64,000 nt of DNA from Methylobacterium sp. J-048 (lineage in GTDB: Bacteria; Pseudomonadota; Alphaproteobacteria; Rhizobiales; Beijerinckiaceae). Made by a program: the position numbers and the translations under genes. Positions 1 to 9,510 of the stretch are shown piece after piece; within the stretch, counting starts at the first letter, position 1; the number at the start of each line of letters is the position of its first letter. The notes under the pieces were generated by a model. That model did not search any database, was not told the DNA's origin, and saw only the letters and a list, made by a program, of their open reading frames with translations. The stretch spans positions 51,376 through 115,375 of the forward strand of contig NZ_JAKSYL010000185.1 of NCBI RefSeq assembly GCF_022829515.1, read 5' to 3'.

Positions 1-523
1 CGGCCTGCGTGCCCGCGGCATTGACCTTGGCAAGGTCCGACAGCGCCCCGAAGGCGTTCACCAGGGGCGTGCGGGCCGGCGCGATGGCGTCGCGGGCGGC
101 GTTGCGGTCGCCGCGCTTGAGGGCCGCCACGATGGGTTCACGGGCGGCGAGATAGGCCTGCCACCGCGCCTCGAACGCGGTCCACAGCGCGGTCTCGTCG
201 GAAGACCCGACATGGGATCGGTACTGCTTGAATTTCTCCGGGATGATCGCATCCATCTCGGTGAATTCGGCGTCGAGGTCGCGGTTTTCGGCGCTGTCCT
301 CCGCGATGACCTTGCGGATCGTCGTGGTGTGGTACCGGAGCGCCAGGAACTGCAGCTCGTCCAGCTCGTGATTCTTCACGTTCCAGACATCCCGCATCGC
401 CCGGGCCGATTCGTGAACCTCCTTGATACTCGCAATGTTGGAAAGCGAATTTGCAATCAGAAGAACGAAGCCAACAAATGACATCAAAAACAAACGGACC
501 GTTATACTGCGCCCCCACTGCAT
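1..523 (-). CDS. Methyl-accepting chemotaxis protein, N-terminal part (cut by window edge)
   Basis: The reading frame begins with MQWGRSITVRLF, has one membrane segment (about residues 9-28) and then a helical extracytoplasmic region of the 4HB_MCP kind (for example KVIAEDSAENRDLDAEF). It runs off the left edge, so the HAMP and signalling domains are not visible. I chose the ATG at 523 because GGAGG lies five bases upstream; an in-frame ATG at 535 lacks such a site. The product should sit in the inner membrane and feed CheA/CheW. The codons are less GC-rich over the membrane segment than elsewhere. The chemoreceptor call rests on topology and on the ligand-domain pattern, because the diagnostic cytoplasmic hairpin lies outside the window. 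Confidence 0.7.
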   Translation of the reverse strand, partial: MQWGRSITVRLFLMSFVGFVLLIANSLSNIASIKEVHESARAMRDVWNVKNHELDELQFLALRYHTTTIRKVIAEDSAENRDLDAEFTEMDAIIPEKFKQYRSHVGSSDETALWTAFEARWQAYLAAREPIVAALKRGDRNAARDAIAPARTPLVNAFGALSDLAKVNAAGTQA

Positions 524-729
524 TTCATCCTCCATCTCACGCCAATGCGTCGAACATTAGCGCGCCAGGATGACAATAAGATTTTAAAGTTCGCCGACTC
601 ATCTGAGAAATAAGCCCGCGATCGGCAGAAGAACATAAAAACATCTTCGCACCGTTCGCGTTAAAGCAGGATTTTATCCGCTTGCCCCAATCTGTCGTTG
701 CCCCCTGCCGATGCGGCGCCCCCGCCGGA

Positions 730-1701
730 TCACGGCCGGAGCAGCACCTTCCCCACCGCGGCCCGGCTCGTCAGCAGGCCGAACGCCTCCGGAAACTCGG
801 CCAGCGCGTAGGTGCCGTGGACCTGCGCGGTGAGCTTGCCCTCGGCGACCCAGTCCAGCAGCCGGCGCTGATCGGCCCGGTGCGCCTCCGGCTCGCGGTC
901 GAGGAAGGCGCCCCAGTGGACGCCCTGCACGTCGAGCTCCTTCAGCAGCATCAGGTTGAGCGGCAGCCGCGGGATGCCGCCGGCGGCGAAACCGATCACG
1001 AGGTAGCGGCCGCGCCAAGCCAGGGCCCGCAGGGCGGGTTCGGCGTAATCGCCGCCGACCGCGTCGTAGACCACGTCGACCCCGCCGCCGCTGATCCGGC
1101 GCAGATCGTCCTTGAGGGTCGCGGGATCGTAGACGAGCGTCGCCTCGGCGCCGTGGGCGCGGGCGACCGCGAGCTTCTCCTCCGAGGAGGCGCAGGCGAT
1201 TACCCGGGCGCCCATCAGCCGGCCGAGCTCCACCGCGGCGAGGCCGACGCCGCCCGAGGCGCCCAGAACCGCGAGCCAGTCGCCCGGCTTCACCTGCGCC
1301 CGGTTGGCCAGCGCGTGCAGCGAGGTGCCGTACGTGATGGTGAGCCCCGCGGCCTGCGTGTCCGGCACCGCGTCCGGCACGGGGGTCAGTTTGGCGGCGT
1401 CGATGGCGATCAGCTCCGCGCAGCAGCCGTGGCCGGCATGGACGATCACCCGGTCGCCGATCGCGACCCCCGAGGCCCCCTCCCCCAGCGCCTCGACCAC
1501 GCCGACGCCCTCGCCGCCCGGCGAGAACGGCAGCGGCGGCTTCACCTGATAGCGCCCGGCCACGATCAGCGTGTCGAAGAAGTTGAGCGCGGCGAGCCGG
1601 ATCCGCACCAGGGCCTGCCCGGGGCCCGGCACCGGATCGGGGCGGTCCACGATCTCCAGATGCTCCGGCCCCTCGAGCCTCGTGCACAGCAGCGCCCGCA
1701 T
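730..1701 (-). CDS. NAD(P)H:quinone oxidoreductase, zinc-independent MDR family
   Basis: A 323-residue medium-chain dehydrogenase/reductase. The N-terminal GroES-like fold starts MRALLCTRLEGPEHLEIVDR and includes LNFFDTLIVAGRYQ, the quinone-reductase signature region. The Rossmann domain has GASGGVGLAAVELG near residue 147. The catalytic and structural zinc cysteines of alcohol dehydrogenases are missing, which fits the Qor-like branch (human NADPH-dependent oxidoreductase 4-like) acting on quinones or enones in the cytoplasm. It is a single gene followed by about 200 bases without a gene before the chemoreceptor. The precise electron acceptor cannot be told from sequence. Confidence 0.88.
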   Translation of the reverse strand: MRALLCTRLEGPEHLEIVDRPDPVPGPGQALVRIRLAALNFFDTLIVAGRYQVKPPLPFSPGGEGVGVVEALGEGASGVAIGDRVIVHAGHGCCAELIAIDAAKLTPVPDAVPDTQAAGLTITYGTSLHALANRAQVKPGDWLAVLGASGGVGLAAVELGRLMGARVIACASSEEKLAVARAHGAEATLVYDPATLKDDLRRISGGGVDVVYDAVGGDYAEPALRALAWRGRYLVIGFAAGGIPRLPLNLMLLKELDVQGVHWGAFLDREPEAHRADQRRLLDWVAEGKLTAQVHGTYALAEFPEAFGLLTSRAAVGKVLLRP

Positions 1702-1768
1702 CCTGTCCTCCCGGTTGGTGTGTTTGTCTCTGTTCAGGCCAAGGTTCAGGCTGAGACCGGCGGCGCGG

Positions 1769-3856
<2,088 letters not shown>

Positions 3857-3951
3857 GGGGCGATGGTGATCTGCATCATGGCTGACGCCGCGTATGACCG
3901 TCTTCGCTCGCTCTTCCAAGGCTATCAAGCCTAAATAGAAGATCGATCGTC

Positions 3952-4482
3952 ATGCCCCACGCTCAGCGCTTCCATCTGATCGAAGACAATGACGCGGCCC
4001 GCGCAGCCGCGGAACAGTTGTTCGCGATCGTCCGCGGCACACTCGAGCCGGTCCTGCCGGCCGCGACGGAGATCCTTCACATCGGCGCCACCGCCATACC
4101 GGGCTGCTTGACCAAAGGGGATCTCGATATCGCCGCGCGTGTCGAGAGGGCGGACTTCACTGCCGCTGAGAGCTGCCTCGCGGCACGATTCACGCGCAAC
4201 GACGGTTCAGTCCGCACCGATGACTTCGCGGCTTTCGAGGATGCCAGCCGGACGCCGCATCTCGGGATTCAGCTTACCGTCAAAGGCGGCCCTATCGATG
4301 TCTTCCACCGTTTCGCCATGGCCCTGCGCGCCGATCCCGAACTGGTGGCCCGCTACAATGCGCTGAAGCGCGCCCACCACGATCACCCGATGACGCCGTA
4401 CCGCGCAGGCAAGGACGCGTTCATCAGCGACGTTCTGCGATCCTGCCCATCGCCGCCGCATTCGCGGCACGAGGACGGTTGA
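3952..4482 (+). CDS. GrpB family protein (UPF0157, nucleotidyltransferase-like fold)
   Basis: A 176-residue protein with the GrpB signature: HIGATAIPGC followed by KGDLDIAA, the GxTS/A-P and K-x-DLDI block of this nucleotidyltransferase-like family. Relatives are often annotated as dephospho-CoA kinase-associated or GrpB proteins, but no reaction has been established for most of them. It is transcribed divergently from the hybrid kinase and converges on polA; its stop lies 28 bases from the polA stop. Function here is unassigned beyond the family. Confidence 0.8.
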   Translation: MPHAQRFHLIEDNDAARAAAEQLFAIVRGTLEPVLPAATEILHIGATAIPGCLTKGDLDIAARVERADFTAAESCLAARFTRNDGSVRTDDFAAFEDASRTPHLGIQLTVKGGPIDVFHRFAMALRADPELVARYNALKRAHHDHPMTPYRAGKDAFISDVLRSCPSPPHSRHEDG

Positions 4483-4510
4483 GCGCCCCGGATCACGCCG
4501 GCGGACGGCC

Positions 4511-7500
4511 TCAATGCGCCTCCTGCCAGTTCCCAGCCGCCTTCGCCTCGACCACCAACGGCACGCGCAGCGTCAGAGCCGGCGCCGGTGCCTCCTCCAT
4601 CACACTGGCAATAATCGGGATCGCCCGGTCGACCTCGTCTTCGGCGGCCTCAAAAACCAGCTCGTCGTGCACCTGCAGCAGCATGCTGACCTTGAGTTTT
4701 TGGGCGGTGAGCGCGCCCTCGATCCGGGTCATGGCCCGGCGGATGATGTCGGCGGCCGAGCCCTGGATCGGGGCGTTGATCGCCTGGCGCTCGACGCTGG
4801 CGCGCTCGGACGGGTTGTTGGAGCGGATCTGCGGGTAGTGGCAGACCCGGCCGAACAGCGTCGTGACGTAGCCCTTGTCCCGGCAGATCTTTTTGGTGGT
4901 GTCGATGTAGTCGCGGATGCCCGGGAACTGCTCGAAATACTGCTTGATGAACGCCGACGCCTCCTCCCGGCCGATGCCGAGCCGGTCGGCCAGCCCGAAG
5001 GCCGAGATGCCGTAGATGATGCCGAAATTGATGGTCTTGGCCCGGCGCCGCAGGTCCGGGGTCATTTCCTTGAGCGCCACGCCGAACATCGCCGAGGCGG
5101 TCGCCGCGTGGATGTCGATGCCGTCCTCGAACGCTTTGCGCAGCTCCGGGATGTCGGCCATGTGGGCGAGGAGCCGCAATTCGATCTGCGAGTAATCCGC
5201 CGAGATCAGCCGGTTGCCCGGCGCGGCCACGAAGGCGCGGCGGATGCGGCGGCCCTCCTCGGTGCGGATCGGGATATTCTGGAGGTTCGGCTCGGAGGAG
5301 GACAGGCGGCCCGTCGTGGTCGCCGCCAGCGAGAACGAGGTGTGGACCCGGGCGGTCTCCCGGTCGGCATGGGTCTGGAGCGAATCCGTGTAGGTGGATT
5401 TCAGCTTCGAGAGCTGGCGCCACTCCAGGATTTTTTTCGGCAGAGGATGCCCGGCCTGGGCGAGTTCTTCGAGCAGGGTCGCGGGTGTCGCCCACTGGCC
5501 CGAGGGCGTCTTCTTCGCCCCCGGCAGGCCCATTTTTCCAAAGAGAATGTCGCCGATCTGCTTGGGCGAGCCCACCGAAAATTTCTCGCCGGCATCCTCC
5601 TGGATCTCCTCCTCCAGGCGGACCAGGATCTGCGAGAAATCGCCCGAGAGCCGGCTCAGCATCTCGCGGTCGACCCGGATGCCGCGCTGCTCCATCCGGG
5701 CGATCACCGGCAGGAGCGGCCGCTCCAGGGTCTCGTAGACGGCGACCCGGTGCTCGGCGACGAGGCGGGGCTTCATCATCCGCCACAGGCGCAGGGTGAC
5801 GTCCGCGTCCTCGGCCGCGTAGGCCGTGGCCTTGTCGATGGCGACCCGGTCGAAGCTGACCTTGTTGCGGCCGGTGCCGGCCACATCTGAGAACGTGATC
5901 GGCTGGTGGCCGAGATGGCGGCGGGCCAGCTCGTCCATGCCGTGGCCGCCCTTGCCGGCGTCGAGCACATAGGAGATCAGCATCGTGTCGTCGAACGGCG
6001 CGATCTCGATGCCGTAGCGGGCGAGCACGACCCAATCGTATTTCAGGTTCTGGCCGACCTTCAGCACCCCGGGATTCTCGAGGAGCGGCTTCAGCCGGGC
6101 GATGGCCTGGTCCAGCGGGATTTGGCCCGGCACCGGCTCGGCCACGTCGGAGGCCGCCGCGCCCTCGCCGAACAGGTCGGTGGCATCGGCCTGGATCTTC
6201 GCGGCCTGGATATGGGCCAGCGGGATGTAGCAGGCCCGGCCGGTGGCGGTGGACAGCGAGACGCCGACGAGCCCGGCCTTGTGCGCGTCGAGCGCATCGG
6301 TTTCGGTATCGACCGCGACCACCCCGGCGTCTTCAGCCTCGGCGATCCAGACGTCGAGCTGCTCCAGGGACGCGACGGTCTCGTAGGCGGCGGTGTCGAA
6401 CGGCGCCACCGCCTCCGCGGCCCGGGCGGCGACCACGTTGCCCGGCGTCGCCTCGATCGGCGCCCGGGGCTTGGCCGGCGCATCCGGCAGGTCGAGATCG
6501 GCGAAGGGGTCGACCTCGCCGCCCTCGGGTGGGGCGGCGCCCGGCGGCCGCTCGGCCCCGGCCGCCGCGGTCTCCGGGTCCGGCGGCACGGAATCGCCGA
6601 AGAACGGCACCGCGTCGCTGCCGCCGGCGGCGTTGCCGTAGCCGTGGGGCTTCGCGCCCGGCAGCAGCGCCGGATCCGGCTTCACCGCTTCGGGGTCGAC
6701 ATGCAGCATCTGGGCGATGCGGCGTGTCAGGGTGTTGAACTCCATCGCCTTCAGGAAGCCGACGAGCTTCTGCGGGTCGGGCTCGGGGACGCGCAGGTCG
6801 TCCAGATCGACCGGGACCGGCACGTCCTCCACCAGGGCCACCAGCTTGCGCGACAGCTGGGCCTGCTCGACATTGGCCAGCAGGGTCTCGCGGCGCTTGG
6901 GCTGCTTGATCTCGCCGGCCCGCTCCAGCAGCGCCTCGAGGCTGCCGAACTCCTTGATGAGCGCCGCGGCGGTCTTCAGGCCGATGCCGGGCACGCCCGG
7001 GACGTTGTCGGAGGTGTCGCCGATCAGGGCCAGCGCGTCGCCGATCTGGTTGGGCTGCAGCCCCTCCCACTTGGCGATGATCGCCTCAACATCGAGGTTG
7101 CGCTCCGGCCGGTAGCCGGCCTTGCCCTTGGCGCCGGATTCGAAATCGTAGAACCGGACCAGCGGCCCGACCAGCTGCATCAGGTCCTTGTCGGACGAGA
7201 CGATGATGACCCCCGCGCCCCTTGCCTCAGCCTGCCGCGTGTAGGTGGCGATCAGGTCGTCGGCCTCGTAGCGGATCAGCTCCACCGCGTGCAGGCCGAA
7301 GGCCCGCACGGCGTCGCGCATCAGCGGCATCTGGCGCTTGAGGTCGTCCGGCGCGTCGGGGCGATGGCCCTTGTAGTCCGGGAACATCTCCTTGCGGAAC
7401 GAGCCTTCGGACTTGTCGAAGATGATGCCGAGATGGGTCGGCATGATGCCGGCCGCGCCCTCCTGCAGGAACTGGGCGATCTTCGTGCAGAACAGCCGCA

Positions 7501-7663
7501 CGGCGCCGGTGGGCAGCCCGTCCGAGGGACGCGAATTGTACTTCTGGTCCTGGTTGATCGACTGGAAATAGGCCCGGAAGATGAACGACGAGCCGTCGAC
7601 CAGGATCACCTGATCGCCCGGGCCGACTTTTTTGGGACTTGCAGCGGCGGTCTCGACGGTCAT
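4511..7663 (-). CDS. polA: DNA polymerase I
   Basis: A 1050-residue Pol I with all three activities. The 5'-3' exonuclease begins ILVDGSSFIFRAYFQ and holds the helix-hairpin-helix GDTSDNVPGVPGIGLKTA. The 3'-5' proofreading domain keeps VVAVDTETDALD near residue 450, so the metal-binding Asp and Glu are present. The polymerase has motif A (DYSQIELRLLAH, near 823), motif B (RRAKTINFGIIYG) and motif C (LQVHDELVFE, near 998). A proline/alanine-rich linker of about 100 residues separates the 5' nuclease from the proofreading domain, making the protein longer than the 928-residue E. coli enzyme. The start at 7663 (MTVETAAASPKK) was chosen; an in-frame upstream ATG at 7864 would run through hepT. 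Confidence 0.97.
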   Translation of the reverse strand: MTVETAAASPKKVGPGDQVILVDGSSFIFRAYFQSINQDQKYNSRPSDGLPTGAVRLFCTKIAQFLQEGAAGIMPTHLGIIFDKSEGSFRKEMFPDYKGHRPDAPDDLKRQMPLMRDAVRAFGLHAVELIRYEADDLIATYTRQAEARGAGVIIVSSDKDLMQLVGPLVRFYDFESGAKGKAGYRPERNLDVEAIIAKWEGLQPNQIGDALALIGDTSDNVPGVPGIGLKTAAALIKEFGSLEALLERAGEIKQPKRRETLLANVEQAQLSRKLVALVEDVPVPVDLDDLRVPEPDPQKLVGFLKAMEFNTLTRRIAQMLHVDPEAVKPDPALLPGAKPHGYGNAAGGSDAVPFFGDSVPPDPETAAAGAERPPGAAPPEGGEVDPFADLDLPDAPAKPRAPIEATPGNVVAARAAEAVAPFDTAAYETVASLEQLDVWIAEAEDAGVVAVDTETDALDAHKAGLVGVSLSTATGRACYIPLAHIQAAKIQADATDLFGEGAAASDVAEPVPGQIPLDQAIARLKPLLENPGVLKVGQNLKYDWVVLARYGIEIAPFDDTMLISYVLDAGKGGHGMDELARRHLGHQPITFSDVAGTGRNKVSFDRVAIDKATAYAAEDADVTLRLWRMMKPRLVAEHRVAVYETLERPLLPVIARMEQRGIRVDREMLSRLSGDFSQILVRLEEEIQEDAGEKFSVGSPKQIGDILFGKMGLPGAKKTPSGQWATPATLLEELAQAGHPLPKKILEWRQLSKLKSTYTDSLQTHADRETARVHTSFSLAATTTGRLSSSEPNLQNIPIRTEEGRRIRRAFVAAPGNRLISADYSQIELRLLAHMADIPELRKAFEDGIDIHAATASAMFGVALKEMTPDLRRRAKTINFGIIYGISAFGLADRLGIGREEASAFIKQYFEQFPGIRDYIDTTKKICRDKGYVTTLFGRVCHYPQIRSNNPSERASVERQAINAPIQGSAADIIRRAMTRIEGALTAQKLKVSMLLQVHDELVFEAAEDEVDRAIPIIASVMEEAPAPALTLRVPLVVEAKAAGNWQEAH

Positions 7664-7685
7664 GGGCGCAGGCGTCTCGGGGCGA

Positions 7686-8045
7686 TCAGGGCTCGGGCAC
7701 GCGGTCCAGCTCGGCCCGGCAGGCCGCGACGAGGTTGGCCAAGCGCTCGTGAACGGTCCGCCAGACGTTGTCCAGCATGACCCGGTGATAGCCATGACGG
7801 TAGACGTTGCCCGCGTCCGCGATGTCGCGCCACGGTACGTTCGGGTGGCGGCCTCGCATCTCATCTGTGAAACGGCGGCTTGCTTCCGAGATGATCTCCA
7901 GGCAGCGGACCACAGCGTAGTTGGTGCGCAGGTCTGCCTCGAACGCCTCGAAGGTCATCCCCGCAACGAAATGCTCGGCGGACCGAGCGTTGGCGATGAT
8001 GTCCTCGCAGGCGTCGAGCGCCCGCTCAGAAGGCGGGAACGGCAT
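7686..8045 (-). CDS. hepT: HepT-like toxin (DUF86)
   Basis: A 119-residue all-helical HEPN ribonuclease-like toxin. The C-terminal HxY of the RX4HXY catalytic motif is visible in GNVYRHGYHRV, but the arginine expected five positions before the histidine is a glycine here, with an arginine directly before the histidine instead. The gene overlaps the 3' end of the upstream MNT-domain gene by 20 bases, the usual layout of HepT/MntA pairs, in which the MNT protein AMPylates the tyrosine of the toxin. The stop lies 22 bases ahead of the polA start on the same strand, so read-through into polA is possible. Cytoplasmic RNase activity is inferred from the family. Confidence 0.82.
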   Translation of the reverse strand: MPFPPSERALDACEDIIANARSAEHFVAGMTFEAFEADLRTNYAVVRCLEIISEASRRFTDEMRGRHPNVPWRDIADAGNVYRHGYHRVMLDNVWRTVHERLANLVAACRAELDRVPEP

Positions 8046-8322
8046 CGTGCTCAGCCCTCTCCCGGACGCGCTCCTTGAGGCTCTGGCGGTCTGCCACGTC
8101 GACCGGGACCGGGAATAGGTCGTCGATGAACCGGCACAGGCCCACGTAGGCGAACAGATCGCGTACCTGCTCCGGGTCGATCTCGATCATCACGTCGAGG
8201 TCGCTGTCGGCCCGGGCCTCGCCGCGGGCCACGGAGCCGAACAGGGCCGCGTGCCGGACGCCGCGGCGACGCAACTCGGTCTCGTTGGCGCGCAGGATGG
8301 CGAGGGCGGCGTGGCTGTCCAT
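8026..8322 (-). CDS. mntA: MntA-like minimal nucleotidyltransferase antitoxin
   Basis: A 98-residue minimal nucleotidyltransferase. The motif GSVARGEARADSDLD fits GS-x10-DxD with both metal-binding aspartates. In known HepT/MntA systems this protein transfers AMP from ATP to the toxin tyrosine and neutralises it. It is the first gene of the pair and overlaps hepT by 20 bases, so the two are probably translationally coupled. About 300 bases without a gene lie upstream and should hold the promoter, though no confident promoter was recognised there. Confidence 0.85.
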   Translation of the reverse strand: MDSHAALAILRANETELRRRGVRHAALFGSVARGEARADSDLDVMIEIDPEQVRDLFAYVGLCRFIDDLFPVPVDVADRQSLKERVRERAEHDAVPAF

Positions 8323-8625
8323 GGCGGAGGGGCCGGGCGAATGCGATTGGTGGCAGGTTAACAGAAACCAAGAGATAGGGCTTCGGTGTCGCCGCCCACA
8401 TCCCCACCGGATTGGCGAGGATCGGCAACGAGTCCCACCTCGCCTTTTGCGGCCTTACTGTGCGGCTCGATCGCATCGCTGATCATGCTATGGATAAGCA
8501 CAACGCCTTCCGAGCCATGATGGCCTGATCGAGGGCGAAACTGTCGTTCCGTGTCCTGGGGACTGCTGTCGAGACGCGCGGACAGCAGACGTCGGCGACC
8601 GGCTCCCTCTCGCCCCCCCGAGCGC
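8323..8625. other. Intergenic stretch between the two toxin-antitoxin pairs
   Basis: No convincing gene. A short open stretch on the + strand starting with a GTG near 8459 encodes about 23 residues ending HNAFRAMMA; it may be a gene remnant but is too short to judge. The stretch is less GC-rich than its surroundings around 8340-8370 and 8470-8520, as is common around mobile toxin-antitoxin loci. The promoter of mntA should lie at its left end. Confidence 0.5.
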
Positions 8626-8925
8626 CTACCGCCCCGATGGCTGCGGCTCCAGGCGTATCGTCAGCTTGTGGCCGGTCGCCTGCGCGTAGCGCTCCAGGGT
8701 GCGTGTCGAAGGCTTGGTCTTGCCGCTCTCCAGTCGGGACACGACACTCTCGGTCGTCCCCATGCGGGTTGCGACCTCGGCCTGGCTCAGCTTCGCATGG
8801 GTCCGAGCCGCGATCAGCGCCGAGACCAGCCCGAACTCCTCATCGAGTGCGTCATAGGCTTCGCGGTAGGCGGGATCGTCCGCCATGCGCTTCGTGTGCA
8901 GATCGCCTGCCTTGATCGTGCTCAT
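8626..8925 (-). CDS. higA: HigA-type antitoxin, XRE-family DNA-binding protein
   Basis: A 99-residue protein with an HTH_XRE domain in its C-terminal half (LSQAEVATRMGTTESVVSRLESG). The start codon overlaps the toxin stop by four bases (ATGA), so it is the second gene of a toxin-first pair. HigA neutralises the toxin and binds the operator upstream of the toxin; a suitable dyad is found at 9247-9264. Its N-terminal segment (AGDLHTKRMADDPAYREAYDALDEEF) is the toxin-binding type of extension seen in this family. Confidence 0.88.
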   Translation of the reverse strand: MSTIKAGDLHTKRMADDPAYREAYDALDEEFGLVSALIAARTHAKLSQAEVATRMGTTESVVSRLESGKTKPSTRTLERYAQATGHKLTIRLEPQPSGR

Positions 8926-9239
8926 CGCACCTCCTTGGCCCGCTGCCGGGCGAGTTCGAGTTCGCGTCGTGGGGTCTTCTGGGTCTTCTTCACGAACACC
9001 CGCACGATCACGACGCGCTGCGCCGTTACCGTCACGTAGATGGCGCGGGCGATGCCGTCCTTACCGGTGATCCGAAATTCCCAAAGTCCGTGGCCGAGCG
9101 GCTTGCTCCAATCCCGCGGGAGGTTCTGCAATCCGTGGGCTTCGATCACCTGGATCATGCGGGCGAGCCGTGCCTGCATATCTACGGGCAGCTCAGCCTC
9201 TTCCTCAGCCGCAGACGACAGATATTCCACGCGCCACAT
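8922..9239 (-). CDS. higB: HigB/RelE-superfamily toxin (Gp49-like)
   Basis: A 105-residue toxin of the phage-derived Gp49-like HigB family (pfam RelE superfamily): WRVEYLSSAAEEE at the start, LGHGLWEFRITGKDGIARAIY in the middle and VFVKKTQKTP near the end are family hallmarks. Members cleave mRNA on the ribosome. I chose the ATG at 9239 (MWRVEYL) since family members begin at this point; the ATG at 9254 would place the start inside the operator. The predicted -10 box ends about six bases from this ATG, so the message may be leaderless. Confidence 0.87.
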   Translation of the reverse strand: MWRVEYLSSAAEEEAELPVDMQARLARMIQVIEAHGLQNLPRDWSKPLGHGLWEFRITGKDGIARAIYVTVTAQRVVIVRVFVKKTQKTPRRELELARQRAKEVR

Positions 9240-9244
9240 ATCCA

Positions 9245-9273
9245 AACTTAGCAAAAATGCTAAGCCCAGTCAA
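9245..9273 (-). promoter_or_regulatory. Sigma-70-type promoter of higBA
   Basis: On the minus strand, TTGACT (9273-9268) is followed after 17 bases by TAAGTT (9250-9245). The spacing is ideal and the -35 box matches the consensus in five of six positions. The expected transcription start falls at about 9238-9239, that is, on the toxin start codon. Confidence 0.6.
9247..9264. promoter_or_regulatory. Palindromic operator of higBA
   Basis: CTTAGCA-AAAA-TGCTAAG is a perfect seven-base inverted repeat with a four-base centre. It covers the spacer and part of the -10 box of the promoter, the position expected for autorepression by a dimeric XRE antitoxin. That HigA binds it is inferred. Confidence 0.65.
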
Positions 9274-9510
9274 AGTTGGAAGCTGGTAAGCTGTTCGTCG
9301 TCATCCGAGCGATCGGCGACGTCTTCGCGGATCAGATGGAGTTGGCGAAGGCCGACGCGTAGATCGACCAGGCGTTCCTGCTCTGTCACGCAGCACAGGC
9401 CAAATGATCCATCCGCTCATTTTTACATCGTTACACGATAGGAGCCTGATTTATCGTGCGCCTTGCAGCACGGGGCGAGCGGGATCGAAAAATCTGCCCC
9501 GGCCAGCCGA

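Noticed and set aside
5906..7780. 624-codon open frame on the + strand over polA
   Set aside because: Mirror of polA; no domain pattern and no ribosome site.
7663..7864. N-terminal extension of polA
   Set aside because: The longer frame reads through hepT and gives an arginine/threonine-rich sequence unlike Pol I; family members begin near the ATG at 7663.
8323..8625. Possible CRISPR or tRNA in the gap between the toxin-antitoxin pairs
   Set aside because: No direct repeats with spacers and no cloverleaf; only ordinary intergenic sequence.
9255..9510. Possible gene fragment between higB and udgX on the + strand
   Set aside because: Short readable pieces around 9310-9400 are broken by stops and match no family I recognise; treated as intergenic.
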